Positions 54,385 through 61,666 of a DNA stretch of 64,000 nucleotides are shown piece after piece; position 1 is the first letter of the stretch, and each line of letters starts with the position of its first letter. The notes beneath the pieces were generated by a model, which was not told where the DNA came from, searched no databases, and was given only the letters and a program-made list of their open reading frames with translations. Origin of the DNA: Myxococcales bacterium (GTDB lineage Bacteria > Myxococcota_A > UBA9160 > UBA4427); NCBI GenBank assembly GCA_022563535.1, contig JADFNE010000007.1, positions 33,219-97,218 of the forward strand, read 5' to 3'. A program made the position numbers and the translations under genes.

Positions 54385-54654
54385 AGCAGACATCGAGTAG
54401 CGAAGTAACACGCGAGGCAAGAGCATGATTCCGCTCCCGGCCGCGCTCGAGGGTGAGTCTAAATTCCGTGCCCCCGCGCTCTGTCCTTCAGATCCACCAG
54501 GGCGGGCTCGTGAAGCTTCCCTCTGGCAACTCGACTGCGCGTCCGGTATCAACCCTGCGACCCAGGTTCTGGGCGCGGCTCCCGGCCGCGACCCACGCTG
54601 CAAAGGTGGACGTAGGCGCGAGCGATCGTGCCCGTAAAGCCAAGCAGCAAATGC

Positions 54655-54731
54655 GCGCCGGTAGCTCAGCTGGATAGAGCATCAGGCTTCGAACCTGAGG
54701 GTCGGGGGTTCGAATCCCTCCCGGCGTGCCA
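54655..54731 (+). tRNA. tRNA-Arg (anticodon TCG)
   Basis: The acceptor GCGCCGG (54655-54661) pairs with CCGGCGT (54721-54727), D-arm TAGCTCAGCTGG, anticodon loop CTTCGAA, T-loop GGTTCGAATCC, G73 and encoded CCA at 54729-54731. It is the last core-type gene before the cassette array, 317 bp upstream of the first cassette boundary. tRNA genes are common integration sites, but no duplicated tRNA 3' end was seen within the window. Confidence 0.95.
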
Positions 54732-55047
54732 TTCTTGGCTACCGCAACGCGCCATGTTTGCTCATGAATTTTCCACGACTCCACATTGCGGTGCCGTGAA
54801 ACTTCCGATCAATTCGTGACCAGTAAGCTTCCCAGTAAGCTTGCGGATCAAACTCGCTTTGTTGAGCGACCCTAGAATGATATCCGGCGCATTTTCGCTT
54901 GAATAACAGCTGGGGAGCGATTGATGAGAATCGCGCAAGTCGCGGCAAACACAATTGATTCGACATGGCTCCCGAATGTGGTGTTCTGTTATTCATGGCG
55001 CGACGTCGCGGGATGACACGACCAGACTGATGGTTGGTTAAAAACTA
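54732..55047. other. gene-free junction between tRNA-Arg and the cassette array
   Basis: This 316-bp stretch has no convincing gene and is more AT-rich than its surroundings. It includes an 11-bp direct repeat CCAGTAAGCTT (54820-54830 and 54832-54842). If an integron platform is present, this is where an attI site would be, but no integrase frame is found here on either strand. Confidence 0.5.
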
Positions 55048-55069
55048 GTTAGCCGGCACGGGAGATCGC

Positions 55070-55876
55070 ATGCCCACACCATTCGAGTGTGCCAACCCGA
55101 GCATTCGTGCGGCGCGCCAGATCCTACTTGACGCAATCGTGGCCGATCAGCAACAAGGCCAGCTCGATATCTCTGGCAAAACGTACGCGCCCTTCGTGGA
55201 CTACATAGGCCATCAGAACCCAGGTGTCCTTGCGTTCGCAATTCAGGAGGCATTTTGGCAGCTCCTCGTTGAGGGAATTCTTGCTCCGGGCATGAATTCC
55301 AGCAACATGAACTTGCCTTTTTTCCACGTCACGGAGTATGGCCGCGCCGTCCTCGCCGCCGAACCCGCGCACCCTCACGACCCGGACCGCTATCTAGACC
55401 GAATCGTTCAGCGCGTTCCGCACTTCGATCCTACTGTTCGGTCCTATCTCGCCGAGAGCTTGGCGACGTTCAGACGAGGAAACCTCGTATCGTCGGCGGT
55501 GATGCTCGGTATCGCGGCCGAACGCGTGTTCCTTCTGCTGTCCGAATCTGTTGTCAAATCGTTGGCGGATGCTGGCGAGCGAACTCAGTTCACTCAGATC
55601 TACGAGCGATTTCCGATGAAGCCAAAGCTCGATTGGATCGCAGCGAAGTTCCAGCAACCGGCGGTCCGTGCCTTGGATCAGTTTCCAAACAACGCCCAGG
55701 TTTCAATCCTTGCGGTCTACGATCTCCTCCGAGTTCAGCGGAATGAACTAGGACATCCAAGCCAAGCCCCACCAGCAGTCGATCGTGAGGATGCGTTCTC
55801 CAATCTTCAAGTATTCGCACGCTACTACGAGACGGTCGAGAAGATCCGGACGGTACTAGCGGGGAGTCAAATTTAG
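55070..55876 (+). CDS. cassette 1: HEPN-like protein
   Basis: This 268-residue soluble protein starts 16 bp after the cassette boundary. The N-terminal half (residues 10-95) has a winged-helix look and a predicted beta-pair near FFHVTEYGRAVLA; the C-terminal half (125-265) is helical and carries RVQRNELGHPSQ, an R-x4-H motif (R224-H229) as in HEPN nucleases, within a DUF4145-like pattern (AAERVFLLLSESV...). HEPN proteins are often RNases in toxin or anti-phage systems. No antitoxin gene is present in the cassette, so a role in defence is a guess. Confidence 0.6.
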   Translation: MPTPFECANPSIRAARQILLDAIVADQQQGQLDISGKTYAPFVDYIGHQNPGVLAFAIQEAFWQLLVEGILAPGMNSSNMNLPFFHVTEYGRAVLAAEPAHPHDPDRYLDRIVQRVPHFDPTVRSYLAESLATFRRGNLVSSAVMLGIAAERVFLLLSESVVKSLADAGERTQFTQIYERFPMKPKLDWIAAKFQQPAVRALDQFPNNAQVSILAVYDLLRVQRNELGHPSQAPPAVDREDAFSNLQVFARYYETVEKIRTVLAGSQI

Positions 55877-55940
55877 GGCGCGTGCCGGCTAACAAGCCGA
55901 TGAAGCAGACGGATCTTCCCCGGATAAAACGGACACAGGG

Positions 55941-56802
55941 TTAAGCGGCACTTAGTCTCTCATACTCCTCCGGTGATTGGTAGTCCAGCGTCGAGTGCAT
56001 TCGCGTTCGATTGTAGAACCCCTCGATGTAATCGAAGATCTCGAGCCTGGCTTGTTCTCTGCTTTCGAAGTCCATGTGGTAAAGCGATTCGGTCTTGATT
56101 GTGCGGAAGAAGCTCTCTGCGACCGCGTTGTCTCCGCACTTGCCTGGGCGGCTCATGCTTTGACGCATCTCGTATCGGTCGATTTGATCTTTGTATTTTT
56201 CACTACCGTACTGCGTTCCTCGATCCGTATGATGGATCAGCCCAGGTTTGGGCTTCCTAGTCTCATAGGCCATGGTGAGCGCCTCCAGGGCAAGCTCTGC
56301 GCGGGGTTGATGCGAGGTCGCGTAGCCCACGACCTTGCGCGAGTAGAGGTCGAGGATCACTGCCAGGAAGAGCCAACCTTCACGTGTGCGAACTTGCGTA
56401 ATGTCGCCAACCCAAGCTGTGTTGGGAGCATCGACCTCGAAGTTCCGTTCGAGTAGATCCGGGGCCGCCTTGCGTTCCGAGCGAAGTAGTCGCTGTTCGA
56501 TAGAATCGCTGCTTGGAACATCCCTGAATGCCCTCTAAGCGCATGATGCGGGCCACTCGATGTCTCCCACAGTCGCGCCCCCTCAAACGCAAGGCTCTGT
56601 AGATCCGAGGCGATCCATACGCGCGACGATTGGCACGATGGATCTCGTGGATCTCCTCAGCCAGCACTTGGTCCTCTTGCTCTCGCTCGCTTGGCCCCCG
56701 CCGACACCAGGCGTAGAACCCACTGCGGGAGACCTTGAGGACCTTGCACATCATGCCGACCCGGAAGGTCTCCCGATGATTCTGCATGAACCGGAACTTC
56801 AC
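55941..56802 (-). pseudogene. IS3-family transposase orfB, frameshifted
   Basis: The N-terminal part (56802 down to about 56500) includes the HTH_21-like segment VSRSGFYAWCRRGPSERE and YGSPRIYRALR. The rve/DDE part is coded in a different frame from about 56495 down to 55941: NTAWVGDIT, IHHTDRGTQYGS and AESFFRTIKTE give D, D and E. A single frameshift around 56495, in the run ACTACTTCGCTC, separates them, because the downstream frame reads straight on as RSERKAAPDLLERNF. So orfB is inactivated and the IS cannot move on its own unless the shift is bypassed. Confidence 0.85.
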
Positions 56803-57104
56803 TTCTGGTCGTCCGCGAAGTATGCCAACGCTTTTTTTAAAATGTTCCGCTCCTCGGTCACGTCCCGGAGCTTCTGCTTTAGCTTTCGGAGCTCCTCTTG
56901 ATCCCCGGTCTGCTTGCCTCGCCCCGGAAACGCTTCATCTGAACTGGCTTCGATCTGCTCTCGCCATCGCTGCAAGAGACTTCGCGCAATTCCAAGGCTC
57001 TCGGCAACGTCTGTGACACTCCGGCCTCCGCGCAACAAACGCACGGCGTCTCTCTTGAACTCTGGAGTGAAGTTCCTGCGAACTCGTGTGGTCTTCGTTC
57101 CCAT
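56799..57104 (-). CDS. IS3-family transposase orfA
   Basis: This 101-residue HTH protein (transposase_8 type) has RRNFTPEFKRDAVRLLRGG, a helix-turn-helix (SVTDVAESLGIARSLLQRWR) and a C-terminal leucine-zipper-like coil (ELRKLKQKLRDVTEERNILKKA). A run of seven A followed by G near 56831-56838 is the typical -1 frameshift signal that makes the OrfAB fusion. It overlaps orfB by 4 bp. It appears intact. Confidence 0.92.
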   Translation of the reverse strand: MGTKTTRVRRNFTPEFKRDAVRLLRGGRSVTDVAESLGIARSLLQRWREQIEASSDEAFPGRGKQTGDQEELRKLKQKLRDVTEERNILKKALAYFADDQK

Positions 57105-57287
57105 GGGTCACCTCGATGGGCCATTGTAGGCCCTTATCTGGGTGTCCATTTTTCAGGGGAAGTTCAGACGTGGAATAGCGCGATTCAACTGCCCGCTGTA
57201 CCCTTTGGCATCAACCTTTTAAGGCTCGGCAAGTCTGGTGGCACAATTCCACGCCGGTTAACGCCGATCCGTTATACGGCGGCAGGC

Positions 57288-57674
57288 ATGTCTCCCCGAT
57301 CGCGGCAAGTTGTTGTCTCCGCCTCCGTGGTCCTGATCGTTCTCGGTTTGGCTGAGGCATCTTGGCAATACTGGGATCAGTTTTCCCGTCGAACTGCGGA
57401 GGTGACTATCCGCGAACTTGCGGATCTCGCTGCCCAGACCGGCGAAACTCTCAAGTCGTGCTATCCGGACGACCCTCAGGCTCGGTGCGAAGAAGTTTTC
57501 GTTTCGCATGACGCCGAAGTTCAAAGCGTCAGCTGCCTTGAGTCAGTGATCGTCGCCTTCTATCCCAGGGGTTGGGATTGCAGAATTCAATTTCAATCAG
57601 GTACATCCGCTGGCATACGTATCTTCGTCTGGGTGAGTCGCACAAGTCTTCACCTCAAGAGAGCTGCCACCTAG
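57288..57674 (+). CDS. cassette 2: exported hypothetical protein
   Basis: This 128-residue protein starts 10 bp after the R' site. It has an N-terminal membrane segment (VVVSASVVLIVLGLAEASW) and a soluble part with four Cys (SCYPDDPQARCEE; QSVSCLE; GWDCRIQF) that could form two disulfides in the periplasm. I do not recognise the family. The cassette (57272-57860) contains no other gene. Confidence 0.6.
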   Translation: MSPRSRQVVVSASVVLIVLGLAEASWQYWDQFSRRTAEVTIRELADLAAQTGETLKSCYPDDPQARCEEVFVSHDAEVQSVSCLESVIVAFYPRGWDCRIQFQSGTSAGIRIFVWVSRTSLHLKRAAT

Positions 57675-57736
57675 CTTCAAGTATGCAGTGCATCAAAATA
57701 TGAGTACGCCGCGAACCGCTCCAGGGCGTGCTCGCC

Positions 57737-57867
57737 GTATAACACGGCGTTGCAGCCGACATGGCTCCGCGAAGTTCCAATAGACCTTTGGTAATGTCTG
57801 GCAATCGGCTTGGGTTCTTCGCCTCGCCACGGTGGCGGGCCCATCGGCTCAACGCCGGCGGTACGGA
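57737..57867 (+). repeat. attC site of cassette 2
   Basis: R'' GTATAAC (57737-57743) is the exact complement of GTTATAC at this cassette's own start. L'' CGGCGTTGCAGCCGA (57745-57759) pairs with L' TCGGCTCAACGCCG (57844-57857) except for one unpaired C (57753), the extrahelical base that sets strand choice for integrases. The R' position (57861-57867) reads GTACGGA and lost the GTT core. The central part differs from that of the other sites. Confidence 0.7.
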
Positions 57868-57880
57868 GGATGAAGGCGTC

Positions 57881-58276
57881 ATGGCAAGCAAGCCGATTCG
57901 AGCGAACTGTTGGCGATATAAAACCTCTGACGCGCCTGCGATCCCCGCACTCGACACACCCGCGCACGAACGGGGGGGCGTGCTTGAGTTCTCCGGCGAT
58001 GCCCTTCACTTCAACGATTGGCATGTTCCCTTCAGAGAAGTCACCAGCGCAGAGCTCACCGAAGCCGTCGCTGGACTCGGCATTCTCCGTATTCGCACAC
58101 TCGAGGAAGTGCTCGACTTCGCTGTTCGAGTAAAGCAGGTCCCTACCGAAATCGGCGTAGCTGTCAAACGGAAAGCACCGACACCGGCAATGGGTAAGGC
58201 ATACAGCAGAGGACAACTTATCGGAGCTGCAGTTGTGCTCGCAGCGTTGTTTCTCATCTCTCTGATGTTCCGGTGA
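57881..58276 (+). CDS. cassette 3: tail-anchored hypothetical protein
   Basis: From ATG 57881 (GGAGGA 10 nt upstream) the product is 131 residues: a beta-rich soluble region (GGVLEFSGDALHFNDWHVPF, LGILRIRTLEEVLDFAV), a basic stretch, and a C-terminal membrane helix (GQLIGAAVVLAALFLISLMF). The strand pattern resembles bacterial PH-like domains. I do not recognise it further. An upstream in-frame ATG at 57761 lies inside the attC and is less likely. Confidence 0.55.
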   Translation: MASKPIRANCWRYKTSDAPAIPALDTPAHERGGVLEFSGDALHFNDWHVPFREVTSAELTEAVAGLGILRIRTLEEVLDFAVRVKQVPTEIGVAVKRKAPTPAMGKAYSRGQLIGAAVVLAALFLISLMFR

Positions 58277-58350
58277 TGTCGTCGTCTAGCCTCAAGTTTG
58301 AACTGCAACACATCTCCAGTCCCGATGCGCAAGGTGCGAGCTCGTCCGCC

Positions 58351-58483
58351 GCCCAACCAGCCGTTGAACCGGACGTGGAATAGCGCGATTCAACTACCCG
58401 CTGTACCGTTCTGGCGTCAACCTTTTCAGGGTCGGATGAGTCGGCGGCGCTATTCCACGCCGGTCAACGCCGATCCGTTGGAC
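58351..58483 (+). repeat. attC site of cassette 3 (best preserved)
   Basis: R'' GCCCAAC (58351-58357) matches RYYYAAC, and R' GTTGGAC (58477-58483) matches GTTRRRY. Between them a long stem forms: GTGGAATAGCGC (58375-58386) pairs perfectly with GCGCTATTCCAC (58447-58458), and the outer part CGTTGA/CCGG pairs with CCGG/TCAACG leaving two unpaired A residues, the expected extrahelical bases. This is a textbook long attC. Confidence 0.85.
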
Positions 58484-58517
58484 GGCGAGCAAGCGCGGAC
58501 GAATCTCGGAGGGTGCC

Positions 58518-58727
58518 GTGGCAGTTCAAGGCTCGGGTGGAAACGTTCTTGCTGCACTCTGCAGCTTCTTTATCCCAGGCTTGGGCCAGCTGCTCCAAGG
58601 CCGGCTTGGCATAGCCATTGTCCAGTTCGTTCTCGCAGCGGCCCTCTGGTTCGTTCTGCTTGGCTGGCTTGTCCATCTCTGGTCGATCATCGATGCTGCG
58701 AGGTTCTCGCCACCCTCTCCGGACTAG
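58518..58727 (+). CDS. cassette 4: small two-helix membrane protein
   Basis: This 69-residue protein starts at GTG 58518 (GGAGGG 5 nt upstream). It has two membrane helices with the motif ALCSFFIPGLGQLLQGR followed by ALWFVLLGWLVHLWSIIDAA, known from many short TM2-like membrane proteins of unknown role. The gene begins 35 bp after R' and ends just before the degraded attC. Confidence 0.75.
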   Translation: MAVQGSGGNVLAALCSFFIPGLGQLLQGRLGIAIVQFVLAAALWFVLLGWLVHLWSIIDAARFSPPSPD

Positions 58728-58764
58728 AACTTGGGTCTCGCCGCATAACGCCGATCCGTTAGGC
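58728..58764 (+). repeat. degraded attC of cassette 4
   Basis: The 3' half is clear: ATAACGCCGATCC followed by R' GTTAGGC (58758-58764), the most canonical R' in the array. The 5' half is not: no GTCCAAC R'' or pairing L'' arm was found after the stop codon, so the site is truncated. Confidence 0.55.
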
Positions 58765-58774
58765 GACCAGGAGA

Positions 58775-59224
58775 ATGCTCTTGCCAACGTACCTCCAAGA
58801 CAGCGTGTCCAACGGTAACCCTTGCGAACAGGCGCTCATTCGACGGTGGTGGCATGAGCAGCACAACGCTCAAGGCGTTCTCGTCTGGGAGTACCACCTC
58901 GAAGGAAAGTTTGCGGACGCTGTATGGTTCCCAAACACTTCTGAATCTGGGGTTGAGCGCCCTGGCAAGCAGGCAGCCCGAAGCTCCCCGCTCACCGACC
59001 AAGAGGTTGTCATGTGCGAAGCCAAGGCCGACCTAACACCGGAGGTCATCGGTCAGGCTCTCGTTTACACATTCTTTGCCAAGCGCGCCGGAGCCCGCGT
59101 CGCGGAAACTGTGGTATTCACCGAAACGGGTGGCCAGGCAATGCGAGAGGCGGCCAGAGGACTTGGATTGACACTTGTTGTTCAGCCACTCGATGAGTCG
59201 AGCGGTGAAGCGGGCGCTGAATAG
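58775..59224 (+). CDS. cassette 5: PD-(D/E)XK nuclease-like protein
   Basis: This 149-residue protein starts at ATG 58775, 10 bp after R'. Its core fits the restriction-endonuclease fold: GKFADAVWF gives the Asp (D48), VVMCEAKADLTPEVIGQALVY gives E82-x-K84 and the following helix with Gln94, and later AETVVFTETGG and LTLVVQPL are core strands. Such folds act in restriction, Holliday-junction or repair enzymes. The 3' end of the gene runs into the attC stem. Assignment is by motif pattern only. Confidence 0.6.
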   Translation: MLLPTYLQDSVSNGNPCEQALIRRWWHEQHNAQGVLVWEYHLEGKFADAVWFPNTSESGVERPGKQAARSSPLTDQEVVMCEAKADLTPEVIGQALVYTFFAKRAGARVAETVVFTETGGQAMREAARGLGLTLVVQPLDESSGEAGAE

Positions 59225-59324
59225 CGCGATTCAAATGGCAGCTGTACCGTTCTGGCGTCAACCTTTTCAGGGTCGGCGATCTCGGAGGCGCTATTCGGTG
59301 CCGCTTATCGCCGGGCCGTTAGAT
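59200..59324 (+). repeat. attC site of cassette 5
   Basis: GAATAGCGC (59219-59227) pairs with GCGCTATTC (59288-59296), and L' ATCGCCGGGCC leads to R' GTTAGAT (59318-59324). The central about 48 bp (59228-59276) is nearly identical to 58387-58436. No clear R'' is left, because the gene's reading frame continues into L''. Confidence 0.65.
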
Positions 59325-59343
59325 ACTGCGCAGGCGCGACTGT

Positions 59344-60081
59344 GTGAGGGAACCGTTGAAGACCGAGACTCTTCTCATCGATCGGCGGTTCCATGGACCG
59401 CCGGAATCGGGCAACGGTGGTTACGTCTGCGGGCTCCTCGCGCAGTTCATTGACTGTGCCGCTGCAGTGCGGCTGCACGTACCCCCGCCACTTAGCACGA
59501 ACTTGGAGGTGCGACGCGCAGGAGGAAGCGTCGCGCTTTTCGACGACGAAACTCTCATCGCGGAAGCGCGGCCCGCAAGCATCGAGATCGAGCCCATCGA
59601 GTCGCCGAGCTACGAAGAAGCGGGCGCAGCATCTCGCCGGTTTCGTGGGTTCGAATCTCATTGGTTCCCATCCTGTTTCGTCTGTGGCCCTCACCGTGAT
59701 CCAGGCGATGGGCTCGGCATCTTTCCTGGCCCCGTCGAAGGACGCGATCTAGTCGCATCCCCGTGGATTCCTGATTCGTCCCTTGCCTCTGTGAAAGATG
59801 TGGTTGCTCCAGAGTTCTTGTGGGCAGCTCTCGATTGCCCAGGAGCCTTCTCCTTTGTCCAACCGGCACAAGGAGTAGTACTGTTGGGCGAGCTTCAAGT
59901 CGCTCTCATGGGAGAAATATCCGTGGGCGAGCGCTGCGTGGTTGTCGCGTGGGAACTCTCCCATCAAGGCCGCAAGCACCACACGGCCACGGCACTCTTC
60001 GGTGAGGCGGGATCCTGTCGCGGGATTGGTCTCGGTACCTGGTTCGAGGTGGCGCGGGACGCTGCGAAAGGCGCTGTATAA
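59344..60081 (+). CDS. cassette 6: hotdog-like thioesterase-family protein
   Basis: This 245-residue protein starts at GTG 59344, 20 bp after R'. The pattern GPPESGNGGYVCGLLAQFID, then HWFPSCFVCGPHRDPGDGLGIFPGP and VAPEFLWAALDCPGAFSF, matches conserved hypothetical proteins of double-hotdog type found in actinobacteria and others, plausibly acyl-CoA thioesterases. The CFVCG motif is notable as a possible metal site. No R'' complementary to its start (ATCTAAC) follows, so this cassette's attC is missing and the recognisable array ends here. Confidence 0.6.
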   Translation: MREPLKTETLLIDRRFHGPPESGNGGYVCGLLAQFIDCAAAVRLHVPPPLSTNLEVRRAGGSVALFDDETLIAEARPASIEIEPIESPSYEEAGAASRRFRGFESHWFPSCFVCGPHRDPGDGLGIFPGPVEGRDLVASPWIPDSSLASVKDVVAPEFLWAALDCPGAFSFVQPAQGVVLLGELQVALMGEISVGERCVVVAWELSHQGRKHHTATALFGEAGSCRGIGLGTWFEVARDAAKGAV

Positions 60082-60219
60082 TACGAGCTTGCAGTCGGAC
60101 TGGCTAGCGCTTCCATCCATCTCAATCGTGGTATTCTGCGAGCGTCTTCGGCGTGGTGCCCTGGGAGAAGGGAGAGGGGAAGTAAACTGGAACACGAAAG
60201 ACCTGAACAAGACCCAAAG

Positions 60220-60555
60220 GTGATGCGATTGGCAGAAGCCTTCGACCTGCCACCAGTTGCCGCCGTCGGTCTTCGAGCAATGCTGCTTGAGTTCGTGGTC
60301 GATACTCGTGGCACTGAAGACGTTTCGGACGTGTCCATCGACGAGTGGGCGCTTGCGCTGCGGTATCCCAGCGAACGAGTCGGGGGTCTAATTGATGCTT
60401 TCGTAGTTGCAGGTTTGCTGCAGCGGAATGGCAATCGTCTACTTGTTTCGGATTGGGATCAAGTGAGCAGTGACGATCACGCGGCATCGTTCCGGCGCTG
60501 GCTGAGATCACGTCCGGGTGTGGTTGTTGAGTTCGCCGAGCTGCTTGAGCGGTAG
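60220..60555 (+). CDS. phage-replication-like helical protein, 5' end uncertain
   Basis: The product includes PKVMRLAEAFDLPPVAAVGLRAMLLEFVVDT and later ERVGGLIDAFVVAGLLQRNG, a pattern of phage winged-helix replication or primosomal proteins. A GTG (60220) and ATG (60223) fall inside the conserved part, and plausible coding continues upstream in frame (LEHERPEQDPK) without a start codon, so the 5' end may be lost or frameshifted. The intervening 60082-60219 shows no attC. Confidence 0.45.
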   Translation: MMRLAEAFDLPPVAAVGLRAMLLEFVVDTRGTEDVSDVSIDEWALALRYPSERVGGLIDAFVVAGLLQRNGNRLLVSDWDQVSSDDHAASFRRWLRSRPGVVVEFAELLER

Positions 60556-60667
60556 GGTGGATAGTTCGGAGAGCCGCCATTTCATTCTAGACAAGTTCTA
60601 TCCGAGGGGCTCACCCCAAGGTGGTGAGGGGAGGCAGGCCGGTTGCGGCGGTCTGGTGGGATCTGCC

Positions 60668-61579
60668 CTAGGGACAGGAGCCGAGGTTGCACAGATTGCC
60701 CCCGAGGTCGGCTCCATTGTTCACGGTCTGGACACCGTTGATCACGTTTTCCCGGTATCCGACCGACCCGTTGAGATCGAGTTGGCGGCCGGCGTTGTCG
60801 ATAACGGTGTTTCCGCGAACGAGACCGTGTCCCACGGTGAAGTCGACCCCGTCACCCTCATTCAAGTAGATGGTGTTCTCGACCACGTTGCATGCGTTGC
60901 ACCCATTCACGCCGTTGAGACCATTGCGATAGACGGTATTGAAGGCGATCAGTGAAGACGTCTCCGGGCTAATGCCGGTCGAGCCGTTTTCAAAGATCAC
61001 GTTGTGGGTCAGGACGTTAGCCGGGCCGCCATCAAGCCCCGCACCCCCATTCCTAATGCTTTGGCAGTTGCGAACCTGACTACCTCCGTCAACTTTAATC
61101 CCAGTCTGACCATTGGAAGTCACGAGGAGTCCATCGAGTTCGGACCAAGCGGACACGGCGACTCCACCGTCCGGAAAACCGCGCACGGTACCGTTCCTTA
61201 TTTTCGCGAAATTGCCCCTACCAGGCAGGCCTTCGATTCCGACACCAGATCCCAAAGGGGTGCAGCTGATTGCGCTGCCGATCCCCGTACAAGACGTCGG
61301 CCCGACAACCTCGAAGCCGTTGAGGTCAAGGGTGACAGGAGAGAAGCCGGAGGTCAGCTCGATACCGGATTCGTTCGCGTTGGAGACCATGAGATTCCCC
61401 GTCAAACGGTAGCTGCCAGCTTGGTCGATCGTCACCGGGAAGCCCGGTGTATCGCTCGGCGTCACGCCACCCGCGAGTGCCTTCGCTTGATTGATCTCGA
61501 TCACGCCATCCACCGCCAAGGCGGGCGAAGAAAGGGCAAGAGCGCCGACGAACAGAATGAGTTTGTGGATGAGTCGCAT
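60668..61579 (-). CDS. exported right-handed beta-helix protein
   Basis: The ATG at 61579 gives about 303 residues with a signal peptide (HKLILFVGALALSSPALA). The mature protein is a parallel beta-helix: repeated short turns such as VTLDLNGFEVVGPTS, RNGTVRGFPDGG, VTSNGQTGIKVDGGSQVRN, NVIFENGSTGIS, NTVYRNGLNGVNG and NTIYLNEGDGVDF. These folds bind or cleave polysaccharides; catalytic residues are not obvious. It contains several Cys (SCTGIGSAISC; CNACN), likely disulfides. An 87-bp gap separates it from the PEP-CTERM gene upstream. Confidence 0.75.
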   Translation of the reverse strand: MRLIHKLILFVGALALSSPALAVDGVIEINQAKALAGGVTPSDTPGFPVTIDQAGSYRLTGNLMVSNANESGIELTSGFSPVTLDLNGFEVVGPTSCTGIGSAISCTPLGSGVGIEGLPGRGNFAKIRNGTVRGFPDGGVAVSAWSELDGLLVTSNGQTGIKVDGGSQVRNCQSIRNGGAGLDGGPANVLTHNVIFENGSTGISPETSSLIAFNTVYRNGLNGVNGCNACNVVENTIYLNEGDGVDFTVGHGLVRGNTVIDNAGRQLDLNGSVGYRENVINGVQTVNNGADLGGNLCNLGSCP

Positions 61580-61666
61580 TTCCCTATCTCCTATCATCTA
61601 TTGTCTCCATTTAGGATGCGAGAAGCCGCTCTGCGCTGACGAGGCAACCGGGGCAGCCTGCTGCGG

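Larger units (their letters stand above)
55911..57166 (-). mobile_element. IS3-family insertion sequence in attC
   Basis: This element of about 1256 bp has imperfect terminal inverted repeats: the right end, read inward, TGAACTTCCCCTGAAAAATG, and the left end GGATCTTCCCCGGATAAAAC. A 3-bp direct duplication GAC flanks it (55908-55910 and 57167-57169), typical of the IS3 family. It encodes orfA and a frameshifted orfB on the minus strand, opposite to the cassette genes. The left terminus has lost the usual T/G end bases. Confidence 0.85.
55887..57277 (+). repeat. attC site of cassette 1, split by the IS
   Basis: The site starts with R'' GGCTAAC (55887-55893) and ends with L' AACGCCGATCC and R' GTTATAC (57271-57277). 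The IS (55911-57166) interrupts it; removing the IS and one GAC copy restores a roughly 132-bp attC. R'' is the exact complement of GTTAGCC at the start of the same cassette, as expected for a cassette's own attC. Confidence 0.75.
55048..60081 (+). mobile_element. integron-type gene cassette array without visible integrase
   Basis: Six genes, all on the plus strand, each start 10-40 bp after a GTTRRRY-like site and are followed by attC-like sites. Boundary triplets are GTTAGCC (55048), GTTATAC (57271), a degenerate site near 57861, GTTGGAC (58477), GTTAGGC (58758) and GTTAGAT (59318). Two cassettes show the expected self-match: cassette 1 starts TTAGCC and ends with R'' GGCTAAC (55887); cassette 2 starts TTATAC and ends with R'' GTATAAC (57737). 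Three sites share a long, array-specific central sequence. No intI is in the window, so this is either a solitary attC cluster (CALIN) or the distal part of a larger integron. Confidence 0.8.

Noticed and set aside
54739..54996. Remnant of an integron integrase left of the array
   Set aside because: The minus-strand frame here has no tyrosine-recombinase motif (R...HxxR...Y) and no IntI-like patch, so it cannot be called an integrase fragment.
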